Assembly: GCA_016719405.1 (NCBI GenBank)
Contig: JADJZE010000021.1
Span: 62,001-126,000, forward strand
Length of the DNA stretch: 64,000 nt
Source of the DNA: Candidatus Aalborgicola lynettensis
GTDB taxonomy: Bacteria > Pseudomonadota > Gammaproteobacteria > Burkholderiales > Burkholderiaceae_C
Direction of reading: 5' to 3'
The notes under the pieces were generated by a model, which was not told the DNA's origin, did not search any database, and worked only from the letters and a program-made list of their open reading frames with translations. The translations under genes and the position numbers were made by a program. Positions within the stretch are counted from its first letter, which is position 1; each line of letters opens with the position of its first letter. Positions 45,143 through 53,578 of this stretch are shown one piece after another.

Positions 45143-45394
45143 ATGGAAACACTGTATTCGGATGTCACCATCAGTATGTCGGAGTTCAAAAAGAACCCCG
45201 CTGCCGTGCTGCGTGATGCCAAACGCAAACCTGTGGCCGTGCTGAACCACAACAAGGCGGCCTTCTACATGATTGAGCCGGCCCTGTTTGAGGCCCTGCT
45301 GGATGAATTGGGCGACCAGGAGCTGCACCGCACCGTGCTGGCGCGCATGGGCGAACGTGCGCAGGCTATTGAAGTTGACATTGATGCCATCTGA
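45143..45394 (+). CDS. Phd/YefM family antitoxin
   Basis: An 83-residue antitoxin. The N-terminal DNA-binding part reads VTISMSEFKKNPAAVLRDAKRKPVAVLNHNKAAFYMI, a typical Phd/YefM pattern (cited here in parts SMSEFKKNPAAVL and PVAVLNHNKAAFYM). The acidic C terminus should bind the toxin. It is first in the operon and overlaps the toxin start by 11 bases. Confidence 0.88.
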   Translation: METLYSDVTISMSEFKKNPAAVLRDAKRKPVAVLNHNKAAFYMIEPALFEALLDELGDQELHRTVLARMGERAQAIEVDIDAI

Positions 45395-45728
45395 GCCGGT
45401 TCGCAAGCACCCGTACCGTCTGCAGTTTGTTCCCAGTGCGTGGGTCGAGTGGCAGGCGCTGGATGGTTCGGTCAAAGAGACCCTGCGCAAACTGCTGAGA
45501 AAACGCCTGGACCAGCCGCATGTGCCCGGCGGTGCTCTGCATGGCGCGCTGGCAGGCCACTACAAGATCAAACTCAAAAAACAAGGCTACCGCCTGGTGT
45601 ATGGGGTTCAGGATGACATTCTCATGGTGATGGTCATGGCCGTGGATAAACGCGAAGACAGCGCCGTGTACCAATCCGCCATGGCGCGCATCTCCGAGCT
45701 GGCGGCCACGCTCGCCAAACAGCACTGA
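45384..45728 (+). CDS. RelE/ParE family toxin
   Basis: A 114-residue toxin of the RelE/ParE fold: LQFVPSAWVEWQALDGSV, LRKLLRKRLDQP, GHYKIKLKKQGYRLVYGV and MVMVMAVDKREDSAVY. RelE relatives cut mRNA in the ribosome, ParE relatives hit gyrase; the sequence does not decide which. The ATG at 45384 lies inside the antitoxin 3' end, the usual coupling. Confidence 0.88.
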   Translation: MPSEPVRKHPYRLQFVPSAWVEWQALDGSVKETLRKLLRKRLDQPHVPGGALHGALAGHYKIKLKKQGYRLVYGVQDDILMVMVMAVDKREDSAVYQSAMARISELAATLAKQH

Positions 45729-45789
45729 ACGGGGTGAACCGGCGCTCCATGCGCATCCGCCCTGCGCTGCAGCGCCGCGGTGCCGCACC

Positions 45790-46662
45790 CTACATCCGAA
45801 ACCGCTTGCGCGTGAGCGCCAAGGCCAGCCAGAACGATGCCAGCGCGTAGCCCAGCAACACCAGGGCGTGGCGCAGCACGTCGGCGGGCCATTGGTCCAT
45901 AAACAGCGGGCGCACCAGCGCTACGGCGTTGGAGAGCGGCAACCAGTCGGCCACCACACGCACGGCGCTGGGCAACTGCTCCAACGGAAAGAACACGCCG
46001 CTCAAAAACATCATGGGCGTGAGAAACAGGGTGAAGTAGTAGGTAAAAAAGTCGTAGCCCTTGGCCAGCGCGTTGAACACCAACGCAATGCAGCTGAAGG
46101 TGATTCCCACGCCCAGCAAAATGGGCCAGGCCAGCAGCAACTTGGGTGAATGGCTGATCTGCAGTGCCAGCATCACACCCAAAATGGCGGTGACGGTGAA
46201 CAGCGATTTGAACGCCGCCCACAGCATTTCGGCCAACACGATGTCGTCCAGCCCCACGGGGGCGTTCATGATGCCGTCCCAGGTTTTTTGCACGTGCATG
46301 CGCGAGAAGGCCGAGTACAGCGCCTCAAAACTGGCCGCCTGCATGGCACTCATGCAAATGGAGCCGCTGGCCAAAAATAGGATGTAAGGCACGTGCACCG
46401 GGGTGCCGTCCACGCCGGGTACGGTAATTTGCCCCACCAATGCGCCCATGCCGTAGCCAAAGGCGACCAGCCACATCAGCGGCTCGGCAATGTTGCCCAC
46501 CAGGCTGGGGATGGCCAGCTTGCGCCACACCAGCAGGTTGCGCAGAAACACCGGCCAAAAGCGCAGCGAGAGTGCGGGCGCACGCCACACGGACAGCGGT
46601 TTTTGTATGCCATTTTGGCCATTGGCGCCCGTAGAACGTGCGTGAGCAGCTATATCTTTCAT
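45790..46662 (-). CDS. ABC exporter permease (NodJ family)
   Basis: A 290-residue inner-membrane protein with six predicted helices and ABC-2 features (FGYGMGALVG, SGSICMSAMQAASFEALYSAFSRM, LTPMMFLSGVFFPLEQLP). It pairs with the ATPase encoded 5 bases upstream. The exported substrate is unknown; NodIJ proper exports lipo-oligosaccharides. The start codon and the first ~17 residues (MKDIAAHARSTGANGQNG) lie inside a dispersed repeat (copy H), so the native N terminus has been replaced or extended by repeat sequence. Confidence 0.88.
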   Translation of the reverse strand: MKDIAAHARSTGANGQNGIQKPLSVWRAPALSLRFWPVFLRNLLVWRKLAIPSLVGNIAEPLMWLVAFGYGMGALVGQITVPGVDGTPVHVPYILFLASGSICMSAMQAASFEALYSAFSRMHVQKTWDGIMNAPVGLDDIVLAEMLWAAFKSLFTVTAILGVMLALQISHSPKLLLAWPILLGVGITFSCIALVFNALAKGYDFFTYYFTLFLTPMMFLSGVFFPLEQLPSAVRVVADWLPLSNAVALVRPLFMDQWPADVLRHALVLLGYALASFWLALALTRKRFRM

Positions 46663-46671
46663 AGCAATTAA
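46611..46671 (-). repeat. Dispersed repeat family 1, copy H (start of the permease gene)
   Basis: On the minus strand: TTGCTATGAAAGATATAGC, TGCTCACGCACG, CGGGCGCCAATGGCCAAAAT. The ATG of TTGCTATG serves as the permease start codon. Confidence 0.8.
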
Positions 46672-47681
46672 CCTTCTTCCCGGATCTGGCGGCCGGTGAG
46701 TTTGAGGAACAGGTCCTCCAGATTGGCCGGTCGGTGCAGGGTGCGCAGCTGGGGGTGGGCCTGCAGGGCCTGCAACAGTTGGGCCGCGTTGGCGGTGTAG
46801 AAGAACACCGTCTCGCCACTCACCTCCACGCGGCTGGCCAGCGCACGCAAGGACTGGCTGGAGCCACCAAAGGCCGCACTGCCAACATCGCCACCTTGCA
46901 CCAACCCCAGCGCCCCGGCGCCATACACCTCCACCACATCGGGCTCCAGATGTTGGGCAATCAGCTCGCGTGGCTTGCCTTCGGCAATTTTTCTGCCATG
47001 GTCCAGCACCAGCAGGCGGTGGCACAGGCGTTCGGCTTCGTCCATGAAGTGGGTGGTGAGCAAAATGGACTTACCCTGTTGCAACAGGGCCTGCAGGCGC
47101 TCCCACATCAGATGGCGGGCCTGCGGGTCCAGCCCGGTGGTGGGTTCGTCCAGCAGCAGCAGCTTGGGGTCGTTCACCAGGGCGCGGGCCAGGCTGAGGC
47201 GGCGTTTCATGCCGCCCGAGAGTTCGCCGGGTTTGGCGTTGGCTTTGCTGGTGAGCGAGGCAAATTCCAATAGTGCGGGAATGCGGGCACGGATGGCGGC
47301 GTCTTTCAGGCCAAAGTAGCGGCCATACACCAGCAGGTTCTCGGCACAGCTGAAGTCGGGGTCGAGGGTGTCCATTTGTGCCACCACACCCAGTTGCGCC
47401 TTGATGGCCAGTGCGTCGTGTGGCATGGACCAATCACCAAAGCGGATTTCGCCCGCATCCGGAGCGGTGAGCCCCAGGCACATACGGATGCTGGTGGTCT
47501 TGCCCGCACCGTTGGGGCCGATGATGCCCAGGCATTCACCGGGGGCAATTTCGAACGACAGGTCATTAACGACGGTGGCATCACCATACCGTTTGCGGAT
47601 GGCGCGGCATTCCAGCAGCGGGATTTGCGGGCCGGGGCCGGGGCCGGGGCTTTGGCCTGGATGGGCGTTGGGTTGGTGCAT
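46668..47681 (-). CDS. ABC exporter ATP-binding protein (NodI family)
   Basis: A 337-residue ATPase with Walker A GPNGAGKTTS, signature LSGGMKRRLSLARAL, Walker B LLLLDEPTTGLDP and a switch histidine in LLTTHFMDEAERL. The C-terminal ~90 residues are the NodI-type extension. The N terminus has a Pro-Gly run from tandem GGGGCC units. The ATG at 47681 is chosen over a TTG three codons upstream. It sits between the ligase gene and the permease gene on the same strand, with gaps of 12 and 5 bases. Confidence 0.9.
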   Translation of the reverse strand: MHQPNAHPGQSPGPGPGPQIPLLECRAIRKRYGDATVVNDLSFEIAPGECLGIIGPNGAGKTTSIRMCLGLTAPDAGEIRFGDWSMPHDALAIKAQLGVVAQMDTLDPDFSCAENLLVYGRYFGLKDAAIRARIPALLEFASLTSKANAKPGELSGGMKRRLSLARALVNDPKLLLLDEPTTGLDPQARHLMWERLQALLQQGKSILLTTHFMDEAERLCHRLLVLDHGRKIAEGKPRELIAQHLEPDVVEVYGAGALGLVQGGDVGSAAFGGSSQSLRALASRVEVSGETVFFYTANAAQLLQALQAHPQLRTLHRPANLEDLFLKLTGRQIREEG

Positions 47682-47693
47682 GCGTGTCAAACC

Positions 47694-48650
47694 TTAAAAA
47701 GGTTCCAGTTGGGCCCAATGGCGGTCGCCTGCTTCGCGCAGGTAGCTGGCAAAACGCGGCAAGCCGCTGTCGGTGACACCGCGGTAACGGTAGGTGATGA
47801 CCGATCCCACCTTGGGTGGCTGCAGGCGCTCTTGGTCGCTAAAGCCGGTGCCCAGCTTGAATTGGCGCGGTTTTTCACCCGCACGCGCGGGCAATTCCAC
47901 GACCATGGCACCCAGCATGCCTTTGAATTTACCCTTGCCGGCGATGTGGCGAACCACGCGTGCCTCGGCGTCGGTATAGGGTTTGAACTTGAGCAGGTCG
48001 TCACTGCGTTTGCCACTGTACGGGGCGTTGGAACGGCGCAGCACCAGGCCTTCGCCGCCGTCTTTCACAGTACGGCGCAGCAGGGCTTGCAAGCCGGCCT
48101 GGTCCGAGACCTTGCTGTGCGCCACGCTTTGTACCCAAGTTTTGCCAATGGCTTTGACAGCAGCCTCCACCACCGGCATACGGCGACTAAACACCTCGGG
48201 GTTGGACGGCACATCAAACACCATGTACCGCATGGCCTTCCAGGCCGCATCGTCCGGCACCTGGGTGCGTGCGGCCGATACCGCCGCCGTAAACTGCCCA
48301 CGCCCGGCCCAGAGTTCGCCGTCCAGCGGCTGCGCAGGCCAGCCCGCAGTAAACCATGCCGGTGCGGCAATCACTTCGCCCGAGCGGGTGAGCAAACGAA
48401 TGCCATCCCAGTAGGCACGCACACCGTCGTATTTCTCACTCACCCAGTAATCGGCCAGCACCACACCACCGTGGTAGCTGTTGGCCAGCATCAGCGCGGG
48501 AGCAGAGGTAGGCCCGGAGACGGTGCCGGAAACGGGCCCTGACAAGGCCCACACCGGGGTGCACAAACCCGCCGCGACCAGCACCCAGTGCAGCGCATGG
48601 GTGCGCAGGCCGTTCAAGGGTGTCGGGCGAAGGTGACGTGGTACTTGCAT
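47694..48650 (-). CDS. Secreted ATP-dependent DNA ligase (LigE-like)
   Basis: A 318-residue minimal ATP-dependent DNA ligase. Adenylation motif I is EKYDGVRAYW (Lys73); later motifs are LDGELWAGRGQF, GGEGLVLRR and LLKFKP, with a C-terminal OB-fold. An N-terminal hydrophobic segment (about 21-36, ending VWAL) suggests export. Such periplasmic ligases are proposed to repair incoming or extracellular DNA in competent bacteria (family knowledge). It is the first gene of a probable operon with the NodIJ-like exporter, an odd pairing. The ATG at 48650 follows AGAGAG. Confidence 0.88.
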   Translation of the reverse strand: MQVPRHLRPTPLNGLRTHALHWVLVAAGLCTPVWALSGPVSGTVSGPTSAPALMLANSYHGGVVLADYWVSEKYDGVRAYWDGIRLLTRSGEVIAAPAWFTAGWPAQPLDGELWAGRGQFTAAVSAARTQVPDDAAWKAMRYMVFDVPSNPEVFSRRMPVVEAAVKAIGKTWVQSVAHSKVSDQAGLQALLRRTVKDGGEGLVLRRSNAPYSGKRSDDLLKFKPYTDAEARVVRHIAGKGKFKGMLGAMVVELPARAGEKPRQFKLGTGFSDQERLQPPKVGSVITYRYRGVTDSGLPRFASYLREAGDRHWAQLEPF

Positions 48651-48714
48651 GGTGAGTCTCTCTGGGGAAGGTCGAAGAATGAGGGTGCACCCGTGTCTCA
48701 AAGCTAAGCCGCTC

Positions 48715-50208
48715 TTACTGAAACGCCACTTCCGAAAAGCTGCGCAGCTTGCGGCTGTGCAGCTGGTCGGCGCCCTGCGCACGCAACAGCTCCAGGGCAC
48801 GGATGCCGATGCGCAGGTGCTGGTCCACCCGCTCGCGGTAGAAGTGGTTGGCCATGCCGGGCAGCTTGATTTCGCCGTGCATGGGCTTGTCGCTCACGCA
48901 CAGCAGCGTGCCGTAGGGCACCCGAAAGCGGAAACCGTTGGCGGCGATGGTGGCGCTCTCCATGTCCAGCGCCACGGCGCGGCTCTGGCTGAAGCGGCGC
49001 TGGGCCTGGTTGTCGGGCAGCAGCTCCCAGTTGCGGTTGTCGGTACTGGCCACGGTGCCGGTGCGCATGATGCTTTTGAGTTCGGCATGTTTGAGCTGCG
49101 TCACATCGGCCACCGCCTGCTCCAGCGCCAGCTGGATTTCGGCCAGCGCGGGAATGGGCACCCACAGCGGCAGCTCTTCGTCGAGCACATGGTCTTCGCG
49201 CACATAACCGTGTGCGAGCACGTAGTCGCCCAGTTGCTGGGTGGTGCGCAGGCCGGCGCAGTGGCCCAGCATGATCCAGGTGTGGGGGCGCAGCACGGCA
49301 ATGTGGTCGGTAATGTTCTTGGCATTGGCCGGGCCGACACCAATGTTGACCATGGTGATGCCGCTGTGGTCGGCGCGCACCAGGTGGTAACCCGGCATTT
49401 GCGGCAGGCGCGCAGGCTCTTTGCCCAGTGCATCCAAGGCCTCGGCTGCAAGCCCTACGCGGCGGGTCACCACATTGCCGGGTTCCACAAAGGCGATGTA
49501 TTCGCTGCCGGCATCGGCCATGGCCGCGTGCCCCAGGGCGATGAACTCGTCAATATAGAACTGGTAGTTGGTAAACAGCACAAAGTTCTGGAAGTGCTCG
49601 GGGCTGGTACCGGTGTAGTGGCGCAGGCGGTGCAGCGAATAGTCCACCCGGGGGGCCGTAAACAGCGCCAAGGGCTGCGGTTCACCGGGCTTGGGGTTGT
49701 AGGTGCCGTTGGCAATGCCGTCGTCCATGGCCGCCAGATCGGGCAAATCAAACACATCGCGCATGCGCATGCGCCGCTCTGGGCTCAGGCTGCCTTCCAC
49801 ATGGTCGTGCTCGGCAAAGGAAAAGTGCACCGGAATGGGCTGGCTGCTGGTGCCCACCTCCAGCTCCACGCCGTGGTTTTGCAGCAGCAGGCGGAACTGC
49901 TCCAGGTAGTAGTCGGCATACAAGTCGGGGCGGGTGAGCGTGGTCTCAAAGCGGCCCGGGCCGGCGACAAAGCCGAAACTCAGGCGCGCCAGCTCGGGGT
50001 TGGCCATGCGCGACACGGTATCGGTGTGGATGCGCACCAGCGGGTAGCAGGCCCGCACGTGGCCCGCACTGTCGTCACCGGCAACAAACTGCTGCATGGC
50101 ACCGCGCAGGTGGGCGATGCTGTTGTCGTAGATGCGCTGCACCTGTGCCAAAGCAGCGGCGGCGTCGGTGAAACGGTGGGGAGCGATGAAGGTGGGCAGA
50201 TGGGGCAT
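48715..50208 (-). CDS. amn: AMP nucleosidase
   Basis: Hydrolyses AMP to adenine and ribose 5-phosphate. The 497-residue protein has the regulatory N-terminal domain and a C-terminal nucleoside phosphorylase-like domain: VNIGVGPANAKNITDH, MLGHCAGLR, AVALDMESATIAANG (catalytic and substrate-binding acidic residues) and MPGMANHFY-like end (LPGMANHFYRERVDQHL). The ATG at 50208 (MPHLPTFIAPHRFTD) is preferred over an open frame 17 codons longer. Confidence 0.95.
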   Translation of the reverse strand: MPHLPTFIAPHRFTDAAAALAQVQRIYDNSIAHLRGAMQQFVAGDDSAGHVRACYPLVRIHTDTVSRMANPELARLSFGFVAGPGRFETTLTRPDLYADYYLEQFRLLLQNHGVELEVGTSSQPIPVHFSFAEHDHVEGSLSPERRMRMRDVFDLPDLAAMDDGIANGTYNPKPGEPQPLALFTAPRVDYSLHRLRHYTGTSPEHFQNFVLFTNYQFYIDEFIALGHAAMADAGSEYIAFVEPGNVVTRRVGLAAEALDALGKEPARLPQMPGYHLVRADHSGITMVNIGVGPANAKNITDHIAVLRPHTWIMLGHCAGLRTTQQLGDYVLAHGYVREDHVLDEELPLWVPIPALAEIQLALEQAVADVTQLKHAELKSIMRTGTVASTDNRNWELLPDNQAQRRFSQSRAVALDMESATIAANGFRFRVPYGTLLCVSDKPMHGEIKLPGMANHFYRERVDQHLRIGIRALELLRAQGADQLHSRKLRSFSEVAFQ

Positions 50209-50375
50209 GGAGCTATTGTGCCGTGGCAAGGCGACCTGTGGGTTACTGGCCAACAACACCCTGGCGCACTAACACACCGGGGTGGTGCACATAGGCGCGC
50301 GGCGCAACTTCAGGTACAGTCTTGCCACGCACAGGCCCCGCGCGGGGCCACCACCCCAGCCAACAGGATATTGCC

Positions 50376-50702
50376 GTGCCAGACCCGAAAGACGACTCGC
50401 GCTACCAGGAGACTGGCTTTCCCTCGCTGCAATGGGAAGACGACGACCTGCCCACACGCCCGATGCCGCTGCACGAGCGCCCGTTGCAGGCCCGCATTGA
50501 TTCCGAGATGGCCATCGTCAACCAGTACCACCCGCGCATCGTGGCGGCGATTGAAAAGTTCTGGGGCCACCGCGATTGCGTGGAATACCTGCAAAAGCTC
50601 ATTCTCAGCGGCGGCCACCAGGACGGGCAAAACCGGGTCGGCTTCAAGTCCGAGGTATTGACCGCCCTGATGAACCTGGCTGCCATGCACCAGGTCAAGT
50701 AA
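50376..50702 (+). CDS. Conserved hypothetical protein
   Basis: A 108-residue soluble, acidic protein: an unstructured start (DPKDDSRYQETGFPSLQWEDDD) and a helical end (IVAAIEKFWGHRDCVEYLQKLIL). I do not recognise the family. The GTG at 50376 is preceded by CAGGAT; an ATG 18 codons upstream is less likely. It diverges from amn over 167 bases. Confidence 0.6.
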   Translation: MPDPKDDSRYQETGFPSLQWEDDDLPTRPMPLHERPLQARIDSEMAIVNQYHPRIVAAIEKFWGHRDCVEYLQKLILSGGHQDGQNRVGFKSEVLTALMNLAAMHQVK

Positions 50703-50712
50703 GTCCAAGGCA

Positions 50713-50773
50713 TAAAATCAGCCTTTGCGCACGATGGGCGTGCGCAAGCAGCTATATTTTTTGTAGCATTGTG
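50713..50773 (-). repeat. Dispersed repeat family 1, copy D
   Basis: On the minus strand: ATGCTACAAAAAATATAGC, TGCTTGCGCACG, CATCGTGCGCAAAGGC. It ends just before the nadB start and probably overlaps its promoter. Confidence 0.8.
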
Positions 50774-50790
50774 CCCACCGTGATTGCGAC

Positions 50791-52422
50791 ATGGCTTTGA
50801 TGAACCACCCTACCCCCCCGACGCAGCACCGGTTTGACGTCCTCATTGTCGGCAGCGGCCTGGCCGGGCTTTCGGCGGCGCTGCACCTGGCGCCCACGCA
50901 CCGTGTGGCCGTGCTCACCAAACGTGCCATGACCGACGGCTCCAGCGCATGGGCGCAAGGGGGCATTGCCGCCGTACTGGCTGATGGCGACAGTTTTGAT
51001 GCCCACGTGCAAGACACCCTGGTGGCAGGTGCCGGACTGTCCGACCCCGAGGCCACGCGTTTTGTGGTGGAGCACTCCCCTGAGAGCATTGCCTGGCTGC
51101 GCGGGCTGGGCGTACCGTTTTCGCTGGAAGACGGCCAACTGCACCTGACCCGCGAAGGCGGCCACAGCGCGCGGCGCATCGTGCACGTGACCGACGCCAC
51201 CGGCGCGGCGGTGCAAAAAACGCTCATCAACGAAGTGCGTGGCACGCCCAATATCACCCTGTTTGAAAACCACACCCTGGTGGACCTGATTACCGAGCGC
51301 AAGCTCGGCCTGGTCGGCGCAGAGCAGCCGGGGCGCTGCCTGGGCCTTTATGCCCTGGACGAAGCGACCGACACGGTGCACACCTTCAGCGCGCCCCACA
51401 CCATTTTGGCCACGGGTGGCGCGGGCAAGGTGTACCTGTACACCACCAACCCCGACACCGCCACGGGTGACGGCATTGCGGCGGCCTGGCGTGCCGGGTG
51501 CCGGGTGACGAACATGGAGTTCATCCAGTTCCACCCCACCTGCCTGTACCACCCGCACGCCAAGTCCTTTCTGATTACCGAAGCCGTGCGCGGCGAAGGC
51601 GGTCGCCTGTTGTTGCCGCCGTCGGCCGGGGGCAAACGCTTCATGCCCGACCACGACCCGCGTGCCGAACTGGCGCCGCGCGACATCGTGGCCCGTGCAA
51701 TTGACTTTGAGATGAAAAAACACGGTGTGGACTGTGTGTACCTGGACATCTCGCACCAGCCGCTGCCGTTTATCCTGGAGCACTTCCCCAACATCCATGC
51801 GCGCTGCCTGGAACTGGGTATCGACATTGCCAAACAACCCATCCCCGTGGTGCCCGCCGCCCACTACACCTGTGGCGGCATCCATACCGATCTGATGGGG
51901 CGCACCGACATCGCTGGCCTGCACGCCATTGGCGAGACCACCTACACCGGTTTGCATGGGGCCAACCGCCTGGCCAGCAATTCGCTGGTGGAATGTATGG
52001 TGTTTGCCCGCTCGGCGGCCACCGACATAAAGGCTTCGCCGCTGCCCGCACCGGCCGCGCTGCCCGCCTGGGACGACAGCCGCGTGACCGACGCCGACGA
52101 GGCCGTGGTCATCTCCCACAACTGGGATGAGCTGCGCCGCTTCATGTGGGACTACGTGGGCATCGTGCGCACCAACAAGCGCCTGGACCGCGCCGCCCAC
52201 CGCATTGCCCTGCTGCAGGGCGAGATTCAGGAGTTTTACGCCCACTTCCACGTCACGCGCGACCTGCTGGAGCTGCGCAACCTGGTGCAGGTGGCCGAAC
52301 TGATTGTGCGCTCGGCCCAGGCCCGCCACGAGAGCCGGGGGCTGCATTTCAGCCGCGATTACCCCGAGATGGCGGCCCATGCGGTGCCCACCACACTGAT
52401 TCCGCATACGACACGTCCGTAA
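50791..52422 (+). CDS. nadB: L-aspartate oxidase
   Basis: FAD enzyme that oxidises L-aspartate to iminoaspartate, the substrate of NadA. The 543-residue length is normal. The FAD dinucleotide fold is VLIVGSGLAGLSAALHL; SSAWAQGGIAAV, QFHPTCLY, RDIVARAIDFEM and the FAD-binding HYTCGGI...GLHGANRLASNSL all fit. It completes the aspartate-to-NaMN route with nadA and nadC. Its upstream region is occupied by repeat copy D. Confidence 0.97.
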   Translation: MALMNHPTPPTQHRFDVLIVGSGLAGLSAALHLAPTHRVAVLTKRAMTDGSSAWAQGGIAAVLADGDSFDAHVQDTLVAGAGLSDPEATRFVVEHSPESIAWLRGLGVPFSLEDGQLHLTREGGHSARRIVHVTDATGAAVQKTLINEVRGTPNITLFENHTLVDLITERKLGLVGAEQPGRCLGLYALDEATDTVHTFSAPHTILATGGAGKVYLYTTNPDTATGDGIAAAWRAGCRVTNMEFIQFHPTCLYHPHAKSFLITEAVRGEGGRLLLPPSAGGKRFMPDHDPRAELAPRDIVARAIDFEMKKHGVDCVYLDISHQPLPFILEHFPNIHARCLELGIDIAKQPIPVVPAAHYTCGGIHTDLMGRTDIAGLHAIGETTYTGLHGANRLASNSLVECMVFARSAATDIKASPLPAPAALPAWDDSRVTDADEAVVISHNWDELRRFMWDYVGIVRTNKRLDRAAHRIALLQGEIQEFYAHFHVTRDLLELRNLVQVAELIVRSAQARHESRGLHFSRDYPEMAAHAVPTTLIPHTTRP

Positions 52423-52638
52423 AGTGCGCTCTGCGGCGCGCGGAGGGCGGGCTCCAAAGCTAAGGGAATACCCTTGATTGGCGCGTTTTGGCACGGCAAG
52501 TCAATACTTTGGCCTGTAGATCAGGTCGCGAAACGTGAATTTCGCACAGTTGTACACAATAATTCGTCCGTCCCGACGCCAAAGCAGAGGCTGCAAAGTC
52601 GGGGCTGATTTTCAACTCAACCCAAACTGGTACTACAA
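52423..52638. other. Promoter gap before the DUF6160-like gene
   Basis: 216 bases without a gene. AT-rich sequence near 52545-52565 (TTGTACACAATAAT) could hold a -10 element. No PEP-CTERM-type palindrome (TAGTCC/GGACTA) is present. Confidence 0.4.
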
Positions 52639-53181
52639 ATGAACGCTTTCAAATTCTCCGCAGTGGCCCTGGCCCTGGCGTCTTCCTTCTCCGCTTCCGC
52701 AATGACTTCCATCGCTGACGCTGACTTGTCTCAAGTCTCCGGTCAAGAAGGTGTGTCGATCGTTGCTGACCTGAACATCAACATCGGCGCATTCACATAC
52801 ACCGATGACGGCGCTTCTGTGGCCTTCACCGACATCGGCATCAAAGGCATGATGATTGCTACCATCGACGTGCTGACCGCTGCTACATTCGTGCCCGCTG
52901 TTACCGCTTCCGTGATGGCCGCTGGCGGCTATGACGCTGCCCGCGCCGGCGCTGTGGTGACTGCCGCTGGTGTTGCTACCGGCTGGACTGGTCAAGACGT
53001 GGTTCAGTTCGCGTTCCCAGTGGTTGGTTCCGGTGCTGTGACTGCTGACGCACGTTTGGCTACTCCTACCATCACTGTTGCCAGCATCACGACTGGCCAC
53101 AACGGTGCTTCCTTCGGTGGCATCGTCATCAAGAACTTGGACCTGCAAGGTACCAAAGTTTGGTTCTACGGCCACAAGTAA
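52639..53181 (+). CDS. Secreted DUF6160-like protein
   Basis: A 180-residue exported protein with a signal peptide (about 1-21, cleavage SASA-M). After it comes the phrase MTSIADADLSQVSGQEGVSI, seen in DUF6160/FilA-like surface proteins linked to pili or biofilm (family knowledge, moderate certainty). The rest is beta-rich with aromatic and Thr residues and only short charged segments. It has its own strong terminator, so it is monocistronic. Confidence 0.65.
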   Translation: MNAFKFSAVALALASSFSASAMTSIADADLSQVSGQEGVSIVADLNINIGAFTYTDDGASVAFTDIGIKGMMIATIDVLTAATFVPAVTASVMAAGGYDAARAGAVVTAAGVATGWTGQDVVQFAFPVVGSGAVTADARLATPTITVASITTGHNGASFGGIVIKNLDLQGTKVWFYGHK

Positions 53182-53229
53182 TCACGGGATAACGGCGGCG
53201 CCCGTTTGAGCAACGCCTGTTCCATTGAA

Positions 53230-53264
53230 AAAAGCCCTGCAGCCTTGTGCTGCGGGGCTTTTTA
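53230..53264 (+). terminator. Intrinsic terminator
   Basis: AAAAGCCCTGCAGC and GCTGCGGGGCTTTT pair over 14 bp (one wobble) around a CTTGT loop, ending in five T residues. It serves the preceding gene and, as the left arm begins with A residues, may also stop the convergent DUF2249 gene. Confidence 0.88.
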
Positions 53265-53267
53265 ATT

Positions 53268-53537
53268 TCAGGGGGCAATACTTTGCCGGGTGAAATCAAT
53301 CACGATAGCGCCCGGTTCACGCTGCAGATACGCAATGCCCAACCCGTCTCCATACCGCGCGTGCAATTGGTGCAACAAGGGCAGCGGGTCATGGTCGTTG
53401 ACAAACCGCATGGTCTCACCGGGGGTAAGCGAATCCAGTGCGCCAAAAATCGCCGCGTGGCGAAAGCGTTTGGCAACACCGCGGGCGTCGAACGGGTAAA
53501 TCGCTTCCGGGGTCGAATGGTTGCAGGTGTGGGTCAT
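53268..53537 (-). CDS. DUF2249 domain-containing protein
   Basis: An 89-residue protein with the DUF2249 pattern: FDARGVAKRFRHAAIFGALD, PGETMRFVNDHDPLPLLHQL and an EPGAIVIDFTR end. The DHDP phrase is the family hallmark. DUF2249 proteins commonly accompany denitrification and nitric-oxide response genes. It lies 41 bases downstream of nnrS on the same strand and is probably co-transcribed with it. Confidence 0.85.
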   Translation of the reverse strand: MTHTCNHSTPEAIYPFDARGVAKRFRHAAIFGALDSLTPGETMRFVNDHDPLPLLHQLHARYGDGLGIAYLQREPGAIVIDFTRQSIAP

Positions 53538-53578
53538 GGTGTTTACCTTTCAAAAAAAAACTATCAAACGAATGGGGC

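Noticed and set aside
47628..47651. Tandem GGGGCC hexamers at the NodI-like 5' end
   Set aside because: Only about four units; they encode a short Pro-Gly run and do not qualify as a notable satellite.
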